Part shown: piece after piece, positions 8,650 through 17,254 of the stretch
How the letters are laid out: each line of letters opens with the position of its first letter
Position numbering within the stretch: position 1 is the first letter of the stretch
Source of the DNA: Streptomyces xylophagus
GTDB lineage: Bacteria > Actinomycetota > Actinomycetes > Streptomycetales > Streptomycetaceae
Reading direction: 5' to 3'
Length of the DNA stretch: 64,000 nt
Assembly (NCBI RefSeq): GCF_000716435.1
Contig: NZ_JNWO01000035.1
Location: 15,224-79,223, forward strand
The notes under the pieces: generated by a model
What the model was told of the DNA's origin: nothing
The model's database searches: none
Seen by the model: only the letters and a program-made list of their open reading frames with translations
Program-made: the position numbers and the translations under genes

Positions 8650-9691
8650 AACCGCGCGGCGCCCCCGTGCTGCCCCGTTCCACCAGCCGGGTCGACAGTT
8701 CCGTCCGGGTGCTCTCCGGGCGGTCGCCGTCCATCATCCGGACCAGGAGACGGAGGGCCGTGGCGGCCATCTCCGACAGGGGCTGCCGGATCGTGGTCAG
8801 GGCCGGTGTCACCCAGCGGGCCTCGGGAAGGTCGTCGAAGCCGACCACGCTGATGTCGTCGGGGACGGTCAACTGCCGTTCCGCCAGGGCCTCGTAGACC
8901 CCCAGAGCCATCCGGTCGGAGCAGACGAAGACCGCCGTGGGCGGCTCGGGCAGGTCGAGGAGTTCACGCATACGGGTGCGGGCCATGGCCTGGTCGAAGC
9001 CGCCGTGCCGGATGTGGTCGGGGCGCACGGACACCCCGGCGGAGGCGAGCGCGGAGCGGTAGCCGGCGACGCGGGCGCTGCTGCACATCTTGTGCCGGTG
9101 ACCGGCGATCACGGCGATGCGTTCATGGCCCAGGGACAGCAGATGCTCGGTCGCCATCACCCCGCCGTGCCAGTTGGCCGCGCCGACCGACACCACGCCC
9201 GGCGGTGGCTCCTGCACGGGGTCGATCATCACGAACGGGATGCGGTGCTGGTCGAGCCAGGAGTACTGCGACGCGGTCAACTCGGCCAGATTGAACAGGA
9301 CTCCGGACGAACCCCGCCCAACCAGCTTGTCCAGCCAGCCCCGTTCGGGCCGGTCGGCCCGCGTCCGGGTCAGTCCGGCCGACACCACCACCTCAAGTCC
9401 GGCCTCGTACGCGGCCTCCTCCACCCCGTGCAGCACCGCCCCCGACCACGAACTCTCCAACGAGTGCACGACCAGGTCGACAAGGCCCGGCGCCTTGCTC
9501 GCGTCGAACCTGGGCCTGCGCACATAACCGAGCCGCTCCAGCGCCTCCGTCACCCGCCGCCGCGTCTCCGGCGCCACGTCCTCCCGGCCGTTGACCACCT
9601 TGGACGCCGTCGGCACGGACACGCCCGCCTCCCGCGCCACGACCGCCAGCGTCGGCCCCGCCGTCATGCTCGCGCTCCCCGTACGGACCAT
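8648..9691 (-). CDS. LacI-family transcriptional repressor, probably of the xylosidase/ABC operon
   Basis: 347 residues, ATG 9691 with AGAGGTGG about 8 nt upstream. The N-terminal HTH and hinge (TLAVVAREAGVSVPTASKVVNG, then VAPETRRRVTEALERLGYVRRP) precede a periplasmic-binding-protein-like effector domain (LVDLVVHSLESSW, VFVCSDRMALGVYEAL, ISVVGFDDLPEARWVTPALTT). It follows the GH43 gene on the same strand after a 179 bp gap and has its own promoter region containing a perfect TCGAAA-G-TTTCGA palindrome, which suggests autoregulation. Effector likely a xylo-oligosaccharide, by context only. Confidence 0.92.
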   Translation of the reverse strand: MVRTGSASMTAGPTLAVVAREAGVSVPTASKVVNGREDVAPETRRRVTEALERLGYVRRPRFDASKAPGLVDLVVHSLESSWSGAVLHGVEEAAYEAGLEVVVSAGLTRTRADRPERGWLDKLVGRGSSGVLFNLAELTASQYSWLDQHRIPFVMIDPVQEPPPGVVSVGAANWHGGVMATEHLLSLGHERIAVIAGHRHKMCSSARVAGYRSALASAGVSVRPDHIRHGGFDQAMARTRMRELLDLPEPPTAVFVCSDRMALGVYEALAERQLTVPDDISVVGFDDLPEARWVTPALTTIRQPLSEMAATALRLLVRMMDGDRPESTRTELSTRLVERGSTGAPRG

Positions 9692-9724
9692 CGGGTACCA
9701 CCTCTCCAGCCCGCCCGAGGGCCA

Positions 9725-9737
9725 TCGAAAGTTTCGA
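9725..9737. promoter_or_regulatory. Perfect palindrome TCGAAAGTTTCGA, candidate LacI operator
   Basis: A 13 bp dyad (TCGAAA-G-TTTCGA) 34 bp upstream of the LacI start at 9691, in the expected promoter position. LacI-family sites in Streptomyces sugar clusters often have a CGAA..TTCG core, so autoregulation is a reasonable inference. A second half-similar palindrome TTTCGAAA lies at 9852-9859. Confidence 0.55.
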
Positions 9738-9776
9738 CCAGCGCTGCTTCCACGGCCCGACCATCAGCCGTCCAGA

Positions 9777-9784
9777 AAGCGCTT
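9777..9784. promoter_or_regulatory. AAGCGCTT palindrome, candidate LacI-type operator
   Basis: AGAAAGCGCTTCC, centred about 90 bp upstream of the LacI gene at 8648-9691. The same AGAAAGCGCTT string recurs at 28950-28959 in front of the rhamnogalacturonan acetylesterase gene. The dyad with a central CpG is typical of LacI-family operators. Confidence 0.45.
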
Positions 9785-9870
9785 CCTACGATAGGTGCGC
9801 GTCAACACGGCGGGAAGACCAGGGAATTCACCTGATGACGCCGACCCGGCCTTTCGAAACCCCGAACAGG

Positions 9871-11469
9871 TCAGCCGGGCGGCGTGCAGTCGAGGCGGAA
9901 CCCGGTGAAGTCGGCGGTGAACCCCGCGTCGACCGGATCCCACGCGTGGATGCCCGCCATCGCGCCGGTGAACCGCAGCCGCGACCCGTAGTCGTCCGAG
10001 AGTCGACTGAAGTCCAGCACCGGCCCGACCGGCGTCCGAACTCCCGCCCGCAGCCACCAGAACCGGGCATCGGCCCCCTCGACCGTCACCCCCAGCGTCA
10101 CCGGAGCACGGACATCGACCGCTACGACGGCCACCTGACGGGTGCCGTCCTCGTCCCGCTCCACCAGGCTCAGCACCGTACGGCCACCACCCCGCCACTG
10201 CTGCCCCCGCTGCCCCTCACCCTCGGGCTCCGCCCACGTCAGGTGCAGGCTCAGATACGCCTCGGCGCCGTACCAGAGCACCAGCCCCGCCGCCTGCGTG
10301 AACGTCGACGGCCGTGCCCCCACGGCGACTTCGGCCTCCGCGCGATGCTCCGTGATCCGCCGGGCGAGCAGACTGTGTGCCCAGCGCGACTCCGGCCCGT
10401 GCCGCCCGCGCAACCGGATCCAGCCGGGGCGCGTGGTCGTATCGGCCCAGGATGGGTCCGGGTAGCCACGCGGACTGCTCCAGGGCCAGTCCAACGGACC
10501 GCTTTCGTCGGGGACTTGATCGGGTGGGGCGGCGGGGCGCGTCGGTACGTCCACCTCCACCGCCGGGTGCCAACCCCCGTGCCGCAGCCTCGGCCAGCCG
10601 TCCGCGTCCCATGTCACGGCCTGGATCGCGGTCTCCCGGCCCAGGGTGCATCGCGGTCCGGCGGGAGTCGGGACAGGGCGCGCCGCCAGATGGCTCAACA
10701 CCCACTCCCCGCCCGGCAGTTCGACCAACTCGCCGTGCCCCGCCTTCTGCAACGGCACCGACGGGTCGTCCCGGGACGTCAGCAGGGGGCGGTCGTCGAG
10801 CTCGTACGGACCGGTGACCGTACGGCTGCGCGCCACCAGTACCCCGTGCTCGAACCCGGTGCCGCCCTCCGCGAGCAGCAGGTAGTACCAGCCGCCCCGG
10901 CGCACCAACTTCGGTCCCTCTACGAGCCGTTCGTGCTGGAGCAGGAGATGGGTCGGGCCGGCCGGGGCGAGCGTGGACCGGTCCAACTCGGTCGCGACGA
11001 TGCCCGCGAAGCGCCGGCCACCGGGGCGGTGGTCGTTCTGCAGGTTGAGCAGCCACAGCCTGCCCTCGTCGTGGAACAGCGCCGGGTCGAAACCGTGGCT
11101 CGCCACCCGCCTGGGGGCCGCCCACTTGCCGTCGACACTCGCGGCCGTAGTGACGTAGGTGTCGGCGTCGAAGTACGGCGTGCCGACCGAGCGGACGATC
11201 GCGTACGTCACCCAGAAGCGCTCACCGTCCCAGCTGAGCGAGGGTGCCCAGATGCCGCCCGAGTCCGGGACGCCCGCCAGGGAGTCGCCGGGGACCGCGC
11301 CCCGGACATGGCCCGCGTACTGCCAGTCGGCGAGGTCCCGTGAGCGGTGGATCGGGATCGTGGGGAACCACTCGAAGGAACTGTTCGCCACGTAGTACCA
11401 GTCGCCGACCCTGACCAGGGAGGGGTCGGGGGCGAAGCCGCGGACAACGGGGTTGTGCAGCAAGGTCAC
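9871..11469 (-). CDS. GH43 beta-xylosidase (xylan 1,4-beta-xylosidase type)
   Basis: 532 residues. The start is GTG 11469, overlapping the TGA of the permease gene (GTGA), so translation is coupled. The N-terminal five-bladed propeller carries the GH43 triad: base Asp15 (FAPDPS), Asp128 (SHGFDPALF) and acid Glu184 (RLVEGPKL). The opening NPVVRGFAPDPSLVRVGDWY and the 300-530 region with GLVLWYGAEAYLSLHLTW match beta-xylosidases with a C-terminal concanavalin-like domain (GH43_C2). There is no signal peptide, so it is cytoplasmic and acts on imported xylo-oligosaccharides. Alpha-arabinofuranosidase activity is also possible. Confidence 0.9.
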   Translation of the reverse strand: MTLLHNPVVRGFAPDPSLVRVGDWYYVANSSFEWFPTIPIHRSRDLADWQYAGHVRGAVPGDSLAGVPDSGGIWAPSLSWDGERFWVTYAIVRSVGTPYFDADTYVTTAASVDGKWAAPRRVASHGFDPALFHDEGRLWLLNLQNDHRPGGRRFAGIVATELDRSTLAPAGPTHLLLQHERLVEGPKLVRRGGWYYLLLAEGGTGFEHGVLVARSRTVTGPYELDDRPLLTSRDDPSVPLQKAGHGELVELPGGEWVLSHLAARPVPTPAGPRCTLGRETAIQAVTWDADGWPRLRHGGWHPAVEVDVPTRPAAPPDQVPDESGPLDWPWSSPRGYPDPSWADTTTRPGWIRLRGRHGPESRWAHSLLARRITEHRAEAEVAVGARPSTFTQAAGLVLWYGAEAYLSLHLTWAEPEGEGQRGQQWRGGGRTVLSLVERDEDGTRQVAVVAVDVRAPVTLGVTVEGADARFWWLRAGVRTPVGPVLDFSRLSDDYGSRLRFTGAMAGIHAWDPVDAGFTADFTGFRLDCTPPG

Positions 11470-12371
11470 TTGAGGGCTCCCAGGGTGACCCCCGTGCGCC
11501 AGTAGCGACGCATCGCGACCATCATCACGGCCATCGGCACGATCGACAGCAGCGCGCCGGTCAGGACCAGGCTGGTGAGGTCGACGCCCGACTCCAGGCG
11601 TTTGCCCGTCCAGTTGTAGAGGCCGATGTTGAGGGTCCAGTTCTTCTCGCCGCGCAGGACCGTCAGCGGGAGGAAGAAGGCGTTCCAGGTGTTCACGAAC
11701 GCGAGCAGGAACACGGTCGCGCCGCCCGTCGTCATCATCCGCAGCACGATGCTGAAGAAGATCCGCAACTCGCCCGCGCCGTCGAGGCGTGCGGCCTCCA
11801 GGAGTTCGAAGGGGACCGTGGCCTCGGTGTACACCTTGGCGAGGTAGACGCTGAACGGGTTGATCAGGCAGGGGATCAGCATCGCCCAGGGGGTGTCGAC
11901 CAGGCCGATCTTCGAGAACATCAGGTACAGCGGGAGCGTGAGCAGCGCGATCGGGATCAGGAACGATCCCACCACGCACGCGAACACCGCGCCCCGGCCC
12001 GGAAATTCGAAGCGCGCGAGACCGTAGCCCGTCGCGAGCGCGATGAGCGTGCCGCCCAGGGAGCCGACGCCCGCGTACAGGAACGAGTTGGCGGTCCAGC
12101 GCAGGAAGATGCCGTTCTCGTAGGTGAAGACCTGACGCAGGTTCTCCCACAGGTGCATGCCGGAGAACCACAGGCCGTTGCTCTGGTAGAGCCCCGTGCG
12201 GTTCTTGGTCGCGGCGACGAGCAACCACCACACCGGGAACAGGCTGTAGGCGCTGGCCAGGACCAGGCCGACGAGCAGGAAGCGCTGGCCGCCGCGCGAA
12301 CGGGCCGCCGGATCGGGCTTGTTGAGGCGCCGGACCTGCTGTGCCTTCCGGTGTTCTGCGGTGAGGGTCAT
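11466..12371 (-). CDS. Carbohydrate ABC transporter permease (MalG type)
   Basis: 301 residues, six transmembrane segments, with the EAA loop (EAARLDGAGELRIFFSIVL) that contacts the ATPase. The start ATG at 12371 overlaps the TGA of the upstream permease by one base. It is the second integral membrane subunit of the importer. No ATPase gene is in the operon, as in most Streptomyces sugar importers, which use the shared MsiK ATPase encoded elsewhere. Confidence 0.93.
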   Translation of the reverse strand: MTLTAEHRKAQQVRRLNKPDPAARSRGGQRFLLVGLVLASAYSLFPVWWLLVAATKNRTGLYQSNGLWFSGMHLWENLRQVFTYENGIFLRWTANSFLYAGVGSLGGTLIALATGYGLARFEFPGRGAVFACVVGSFLIPIALLTLPLYLMFSKIGLVDTPWAMLIPCLINPFSVYLAKVYTEATVPFELLEAARLDGAGELRIFFSIVLRMMTTGGATVFLLAFVNTWNAFFLPLTVLRGEKNWTLNIGLYNWTGKRLESGVDLTSLVLTGALLSIVPMAVMMVAMRRYWRTGVTLGALK

Positions 12372-13255
12372 CAGTCGGCCTCCTTCGCGGTGAGCCGGTA
12401 GAAGAGGAAGGAGGCGAGGCCCAGGACGAGGGCGAGGAGGACCGAAAGGGCGGCGGCGTAGTGGTAGTTGCCCGCGTTGAACGCCTGGTTGTAGATGACC
12501 ATGATCGGGGTGAAACTGTCGTCCACCGTCTGCGGGGTGACGTTCCGGAACAGCGCCGGTTCGTTGAAGATCTGCAGCATCTGGATGATCGAGAGCATCC
12601 CGGTCAGCACCAACGCACCGCGCACGTAAGGGATTTTGATGCTCAGCGCGACCTGGAACTCGGAGGCGCCGTCCAGTCGGGCCGCCTCGAAGAGGTCACG
12701 GGGCACGCCCTGGAGCGCCGCGTAGATGATCACCATGTTGTAGCCGATGCCGTGCCAGGTCAGCAGGTTGCCGATGGACGGCCAGACCATCGAGGGCGCG
12801 AAGAAGTTCCAGGAGAGTCCGAACACCTTGCCCAGCGGGGTCAACGGCCCGACGTCCGGGCTGTAGAGGTTGATCCATACGATCGCCGCTACCACCCCGG
12901 GGATCATGTACGGCACAAGGAGCAGGATGCGAAAGCGTCCGGCGGCCTTCGAGGACAGCGCGTCCAGGAACAGCGCCAGCAGCAGGCTGACGAGCAGCAT
13001 CACCGGGATCTGCACGCATGCGAACAGCACCACGCGCAGGACCGAGTTCATGAACGCCGAGTCCGTCAGGCCCTGTTGGTAGTTGTCCAGGCCCGAGAAC
13101 TTCTCCGTGGAGCCGCCGAGACCGAGCCCGGACTGGTGCTCCACGAACAGAGACTCGTAGACGGCGTACCCGATCGGTATCAAGTACAGGAACACGAAGC
13201 CGAGTTGGAAGGGCACCGTGAAGGCGGCACCCTTCCAGCGCTGGGAGCGAATCAT
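12371..13255 (-). CDS. Carbohydrate ABC transporter permease (MalF type)
   Basis: 294 residues with six membrane segments and the EAA motif EAARLDGASEFQVALSIKIP. The N-terminus GAAFTVPFQLGFVFLYLIP is the usual first helix of CUT1 MalF-like subunits. Ten bases separate it from the solute-binding protein gene upstream, and it overlaps the next permease gene, so all are one operon. Confidence 0.93.
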   Translation of the reverse strand: MIRSQRWKGAAFTVPFQLGFVFLYLIPIGYAVYESLFVEHQSGLGLGGSTEKFSGLDNYQQGLTDSAFMNSVLRVVLFACVQIPVMLLVSLLLALFLDALSSKAAGRFRILLLVPYMIPGVVAAIVWINLYSPDVGPLTPLGKVFGLSWNFFAPSMVWPSIGNLLTWHGIGYNMVIIYAALQGVPRDLFEAARLDGASEFQVALSIKIPYVRGALVLTGMLSIIQMLQIFNEPALFRNVTPQTVDDSFTPIMVIYNQAFNAGNYHYAAALSVLLALVLGLASFLFYRLTAKEAD

Positions 13256-13265
13256 CGGCGCTGCC

Positions 13266-14597
13266 TCAGCCCTTGACGCTGATACCGCGGGACTTCAGGT
13301 CCTTGACCGTCCACTCCTGCATGTGCGCCAGCAGATCGGTGACCTTCTGCTCCTTGTTCATCACCTTCGCCCAGCCGGTCTGCAGCTCGGTGAACATCGC
13401 GGTCCAGTCCGGGCCGAACACCCAGTCCGAGGTGACGGTGTTCAGGCTGTCGGTGACGACCTTCTTCGCCGGCTCGTAGTTCGTGCCGAGCAGCTTGTCG
13501 GAGATCGCCTCGGCGACGTACGCGTTGCTGTCGGCCAGCGCCGGCATCACACCGTTGCCGGTGGTCGGGCTCGCCATCGTCTTCACCGCGCCGGTGTCGG
13601 TGGACATCCACAACGCGGCCTCCGCGGCCTGCTGTTGGTGCGTGCACTGCTTGGTCACCAGCGTGACGCCACCGCTCTGGTTGGTCCCGGCGGGCGTCTT
13701 GGCGGCCTCGCCCTGGAACGTGGGCCAGGGTGACAGCGCCCACTTGCCGTCGGACTTGGTGAAGTTCTGCACCATGCCCGCCATCTGCCAGGTGGAGATC
13801 TGCCGGGTCGCGGTGCCGCCGTTGTCGTAGTTGCGCTGCACGGCCGCGTAATCCGCGAAGGAGAGCTTCGAGTTGAGGTCGTTGTCGACGATGTCCTGGA
13901 TCACCCCGGCCGCCTTGAGGCTGCCCGTGTCCTGGAAGTCCACCTTCCAGGAGTTGCCGTCGATGGCGTACCAGTGCGCCCCGGCCTGCATGGAGAGGAC
14001 TTCCAGCGTGCTCGGGTCCTCACCCGCGTAGTTCGTGATCTTGATGCCGTGCTTCTTGAGCACCTTGCCGGCGGCGATGAACTCGTCCCAGGTCGTCGGC
14101 GCCTTCAGGCCGTACTTCTTGAAGACGTCCGTGCGGTAGATCGTGAACGCGGGCGCCGAACTCGTCGGCACGCCATAGGACTTGCCCTGCACCTGCGCAC
14201 TCGCCCACGAACCCGCGTTGAACTTGTCCTTGTCGGCCGAGACGTACTGCGAGATGTCGGCGAGTGCGCCCTGCGAGACCCAGGTGGTCACGTACTCCGC
14301 CGTGTTCTGCACCAGGCAGGGCGCGTTGCCGGCCTTGACCGCGTTGGTCAGCTGCTTCTGCATCGTCAACTGGTCGGTGACCTTGGTGTACTTGAGCTTG
14401 ATGTCCTTGTGCGCGGCGTTGAACGCCTTCACGACCGCGTCCTGCCCGTTGGCCCAGCCCCAGAAGGGGAGGGTGACCGGGCCGGAGGACGCCTTGTCCC
14501 CCGAGCCGGATCCGCCGCAGGCGGAGAGCAGACCGGTCAGGGCGAGGCCCGTGACGGCCGCACGAGCGAACCTTCTCCTGAGGCTGGTGAAGTTCAT
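13266..14597 (-). CDS. Extracellular sugar-binding lipoprotein of the ABC importer
   Basis: 443 residues from ATG 14597; longer upstream frames run through the operator region and are not credible. A signal peptide with lipobox (LTGLLSAC, Cys near residue 26) is followed by a Gly/Ser linker and a family-1 solute-binding fold (LPFWGWANGQDAVVKAFNAAHKD at the start of the mature part). It is the first gene of the operon binding protein - permease - permease - GH43. Two AACCGGTT dyads lie 34 and 144 bp upstream. The coupling with a beta-xylosidase points to xylo-oligosaccharides as ligand. Confidence 0.92.
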   Translation of the reverse strand: MNFTSLRRRFARAAVTGLALTGLLSACGGSGSGDKASSGPVTLPFWGWANGQDAVVKAFNAAHKDIKLKYTKVTDQLTMQKQLTNAVKAGNAPCLVQNTAEYVTTWVSQGALADISQYVSADKDKFNAGSWASAQVQGKSYGVPTSSAPAFTIYRTDVFKKYGLKAPTTWDEFIAAGKVLKKHGIKITNYAGEDPSTLEVLSMQAGAHWYAIDGNSWKVDFQDTGSLKAAGVIQDIVDNDLNSKLSFADYAAVQRNYDNGGTATRQISTWQMAGMVQNFTKSDGKWALSPWPTFQGEAAKTPAGTNQSGGVTLVTKQCTHQQQAAEAALWMSTDTGAVKTMASPTTGNGVMPALADSNAYVAEAISDKLLGTNYEPAKKVVTDSLNTVTSDWVFGPDWTAMFTELQTGWAKVMNKEQKVTDLLAHMQEWTVKDLKSRGISVKG

Positions 14598-14630
14598 CAG
14601 ACCGTGTTCCTTCGGAAGAGAAGAGGTAGA

Positions 14631-14638
14631 AACCGGTT
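14631..14638. promoter_or_regulatory. AACCGGTT operator (promoter-proximal) of the ABC/GH43 operon
   Basis: Perfect 8 bp dyad within TAGAAACCGGTTGCTGG, 34 bp before the binding-protein start. The extended GAAACCGGTTGC context recurs at 18875-18885, upstream of a paralogous LacI gene. Confidence 0.65.
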
Positions 14639-14740
14639 GCTGGGAAGGTAGGCAGGATGGCCTGGTCGGAGCAAGAGGTGTGCAGCAAGTTGTTTCGATC
14701 GCCCCGGACAGACCCCATCTGGCCAGGGGATTTGAAGAGA

Positions 14741-14748
14741 AACCGGTT
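14741..14748. promoter_or_regulatory. AACCGGTT operator (distal) of the ABC/GH43 operon
   Basis: Perfect dyad within AGAGAAACCGGTTACGTAAC, 110 bp from the first copy (about ten helical turns, which would suit looping by a LacI tetramer). It also lies about 75 bp from the end of the LacI gene at 14821. Confidence 0.6.
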
Positions 14749-14820
14749 ACGTAACGCCTTGGTTCCGTGTGCTGCGCCAGTCCCGCAGAGGCGCTGTGCC
14801 AGTCCCGCGGGGGTGCTGCG

Positions 14821-15912
14821 CTAGTCCCGCCGGACGGGCGGTCGTACCGAGTTCCGTACGACGACATGCGTGCCCAGGACCAGGTGGTCGCCGTCGTTGC
14901 CTCTGCGCCGGCCCGTGCCGCCGCCCTCGCGCCGGTCCGCCACCGCGCGCAGCGCGACCCGGCCCATCTCCTCGTACGGGACGTGCACGGTGGTCAGTTG
15001 GGGAGTGAGCTGGGAGGCCAGCGGGATGTCGTCGTAGCCGACGATCGACACGTCCTCGGGAACCCTGAGGCCCGCCGCGCGCAGTGCCTGCATGGCGCCC
15101 GCGGCGACCACGTCGGTCCCCGCGAGCACCGCGGTGAAGTCCAGCCCCTCCTTCAGGGTGTCCTCCACCGCCTCGTACCCGTGCTCGTAGTCGTACGGAC
15201 CGTGCCGCACCGTCCCCGGGTCGAACGGCACGCCGTACGCCTCGAAGGCCCGCTGCGCACCCCTCAACCGGCCCTGCGCCGTGGTGAGTTCGGCAGGCCC
15301 CGGCAGCACCAGGACCCGGCGGTGACCCGCCGACAGAAGGTGGCTGGCCATGGCGTAGGCGCCGCCCTCGTTGTCGTAGTCGACCGTCGTCGCCGGGACG
15401 TCGCCCTCCAGCGGCGGGCGGCCGACGAGTACGAGGTGCGAGCCGGCCGCGTCGAGAGAGCGGGCGAAACGGGCCATGCGCAGCTGGTACTCGTCGACGT
15501 CGTACGCGCCGCCCAGCAACACCACGGCGGCGACGCCCTGTTGGCGCATGAGGTTGACCAGCGCGAGCTCGCGCTCCGGGTCGTCGCCGGTCGTGCCGAC
15601 CAGGGAGAGCCAGCCGCGCAGCGTGGCCGCGCCCTCAACTCCCTTGGCCACGTGGGCGAATGCCGCGCCGGTGATGTTGTTGATGAGGATGGCCACGGTG
15701 GGAGTGCCGCCGCCGGCCAGGGAGCGGGCGTGCGCGTTGGTCACGTAGTCCAGGTCGCCGACCACCTTCATCACCCGGCGGCGCAGCTCCTCCGACACCG
15801 GGTAGTTGCCGGACAGAACGCGCGAGACGCTCGCCACGGAGACGCCGGCGCGCTCCGCCACGTCCCGGATCGTCGCCCGGCCGGCGTCGCCCGACGCCCT
15901 GCGCTGACTCAC
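14821..15912 (-). CDS. LacI-family repressor, probable regulator of the downstream ABC/GH43 operon
   Basis: 363 residues. HTH ATIRDVAERAGVSVASVSRVL is followed by the hinge and the effector domain (PTVAILINNITGAAFAHVAKG, TAVLAGTDVVAAGAMQALRAAG, VSIVGYDDIPLASQLTPQL). It is clearly paralogous to the LacI protein at 19113-20171: both share the HTH, the YDNEGGAYA segment and the ending LLGTHVVVR/LVLGTHVVVR. It is transcribed toward the binding-protein gene, which carries AACCGGTT operators, so local repression of that operon is the simplest model. Confidence 0.92.
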   Translation of the reverse strand: MSQRRASGDAGRATIRDVAERAGVSVASVSRVLSGNYPVSEELRRRVMKVVGDLDYVTNAHARSLAGGGTPTVAILINNITGAAFAHVAKGVEGAATLRGWLSLVGTTGDDPERELALVNLMRQQGVAAVVLLGGAYDVDEYQLRMARFARSLDAAGSHLVLVGRPPLEGDVPATTVDYDNEGGAYAMASHLLSAGHRRVLVLPGPAELTTAQGRLRGAQRAFEAYGVPFDPGTVRHGPYDYEHGYEAVEDTLKEGLDFTAVLAGTDVVAAGAMQALRAAGLRVPEDVSIVGYDDIPLASQLTPQLTTVHVPYEEMGRVALRAVADRREGGGTGRRRGNDGDHLVLGTHVVVRNSVRPPVRRD

Positions 15913-16032
15913 CGTAGCGACTCCTTCTCCGTGACCGCGTTCCTACCGGGCGCGCGAGCCCCTGCTCCCGCGCCGGTCCGGAAACCGTATCCCAAGGTCG
16001 TTCCCGGTGCGCCGGCCTGTGGACAGCGCGGA

Positions 16033-17046
16033 TCAGGCGACACGGGCCAGGTCCGCGTGCCGTACCTCGTGGGCCGGTGGCAGGCCCGCGGCGAGCCGCT
16101 CCAGCTCGTCGACGACGATGCCGCCGAGCCGCGCCAGCTCGTTGCCGAGCGAGCCCGCGATGTGCGGGGTGAGGAAGACGTTGGGCAGCTTGTACAGCGG
16201 GGACGTGGGGGGCAGCGGCTCGGGTTCGGTGACGTCCAGGATCGCGGTCAGCCGGCCGGACAACAGCTCGTCGGTGAGGGCGTCGTGGTCGATCAGCGCG
16301 CCCCGCGAGGTGTTGATCAGCACCCCGCCGTCGCGGATCAGGGCGAGCCGCCCGCGGTCCAGCATGCGCTGTGTCTCGGGGATGTCGGGGGCGTGCAGGC
16401 TGACGATGTCGCTACGGTTCAACAGGTCGTCCAGCGGCAGGAGTTCGGCTCCCAGTGCGGCTGCCTCGCTGACGCTGACGTAGGGGTCGTGCAGGAGCAC
16501 CTCGAAGTCGTACGGCCGCAGCAGTTCCAGCAGGCGGCGGCCCACGCGTGAGGCGCCGATGACGCCGATGCGGCGGCCGAGGTTGCCGATCGGCGCGGTC
16601 TCGGCGGGCGTCGGGTACGCGTGCGCGTGCCGGAAGCGTTCCCGCTGGGCGAAGGTGTCCTTCCCGGCGAGCAGGATCATCGCGAGGGTGTACTCGGCGA
16701 CCGGCAGCGCGTTGCCGGTCACCGCGCTGGAGACGGTTACCCCGCGTTCCCACAGGGCGTCGCCGACCAGCGAACGGACCGAGCCCGCCGCGTGCAGCAC
16801 GGCGCGCACCCGGGGTGCCGCCGCCAGGGCGTCGGCGTCGAGGCGCGGGCAGCCCCAGCCGGTGATCAGGACCTCGGCCCCGGCCAGGGCCCCGGCGGCC
16901 CCGGGATCGGCGAAGTCCTGTACGACGAGCCCCGGGTCGATCTCGGCGGTCTGCCGGAGCCGTGCCATCAGGGGCGGGGGGAAGAGCAGGGGCAGGTGCA
17001 CCGGATCCATGGCGAACACGGCCCTCGGCGGCTGGGCGCTGGGCAT
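16033..17046 (-). CDS. D-isomer-specific 2-hydroxyacid dehydrogenase
   Basis: 337 residues from ATG 17046; a long upstream extension of the frame overlaps the divergent promoter and is rejected. The NAD-binding Rossmann part (LGRRIGVIGASRVGRRLLELL) and catalytic residues are visible: Arg in LINTSRGALIDHDAL, Glu in LDVTEPEPLP and His in FLTPHIAGSLGNE. Family members reduce or oxidise 2-keto/2-hydroxy acids; here the neighbourhood suggests a sugar-acid step. The gene is divergent from the carboxylesterase, with a palindrome between them. Confidence 0.92.
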   Translation of the reverse strand: MPSAQPPRAVFAMDPVHLPLLFPPPLMARLRQTAEIDPGLVVQDFADPGAAGALAGAEVLITGWGCPRLDADALAAAPRVRAVLHAAGSVRSLVGDALWERGVTVSSAVTGNALPVAEYTLAMILLAGKDTFAQRERFRHAHAYPTPAETAPIGNLGRRIGVIGASRVGRRLLELLRPYDFEVLLHDPYVSVSEAAALGAELLPLDDLLNRSDIVSLHAPDIPETQRMLDRGRLALIRDGGVLINTSRGALIDHDALTDELLSGRLTAILDVTEPEPLPPTSPLYKLPNVFLTPHIAGSLGNELARLGGIVVDELERLAAGLPPAHEVRHADLARVA

Positions 17047-17067
17047 GACCCTCCAGTACGGGTTGGG

Positions 17068-17075
17068 AAACGTTT
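17068..17075. promoter_or_regulatory. AAACGTTT palindrome in the dehydrogenase/esterase divergent promoter
   Basis: GGGAAACGTTTTCTGAAAGCG: a CpG-centred dyad 22 bp upstream of the dehydrogenase start, of the general LacI/GalR operator form. It differs from the AACCGGTT and AAGCGCTT sites, so another regulator may act here. Confidence 0.45.
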
Positions 17076-17254
17076 TCTGAAAGCGTCTTCTACCGTAGAT
17101 CTGCTGTGGAGCGGGGGTCAATCGGTGCGAGAGGGCGCAGAAATCGGAGACACTCCATGACCCGTCCAGCCGCGCTCGTCCGCCGGAATAGCCGGGCGCG
17201 ATGTGATGCTCTGATGAGCATGGTTCACGAGCGCGGTGAGGAGCTGGTGGGCAG

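Noticed and set aside
14767..16551. A 594-codon plus-strand frame
   Set aside because: It overlies two well-supported minus-strand genes (LacI and dehydrogenase) and shows no domain.
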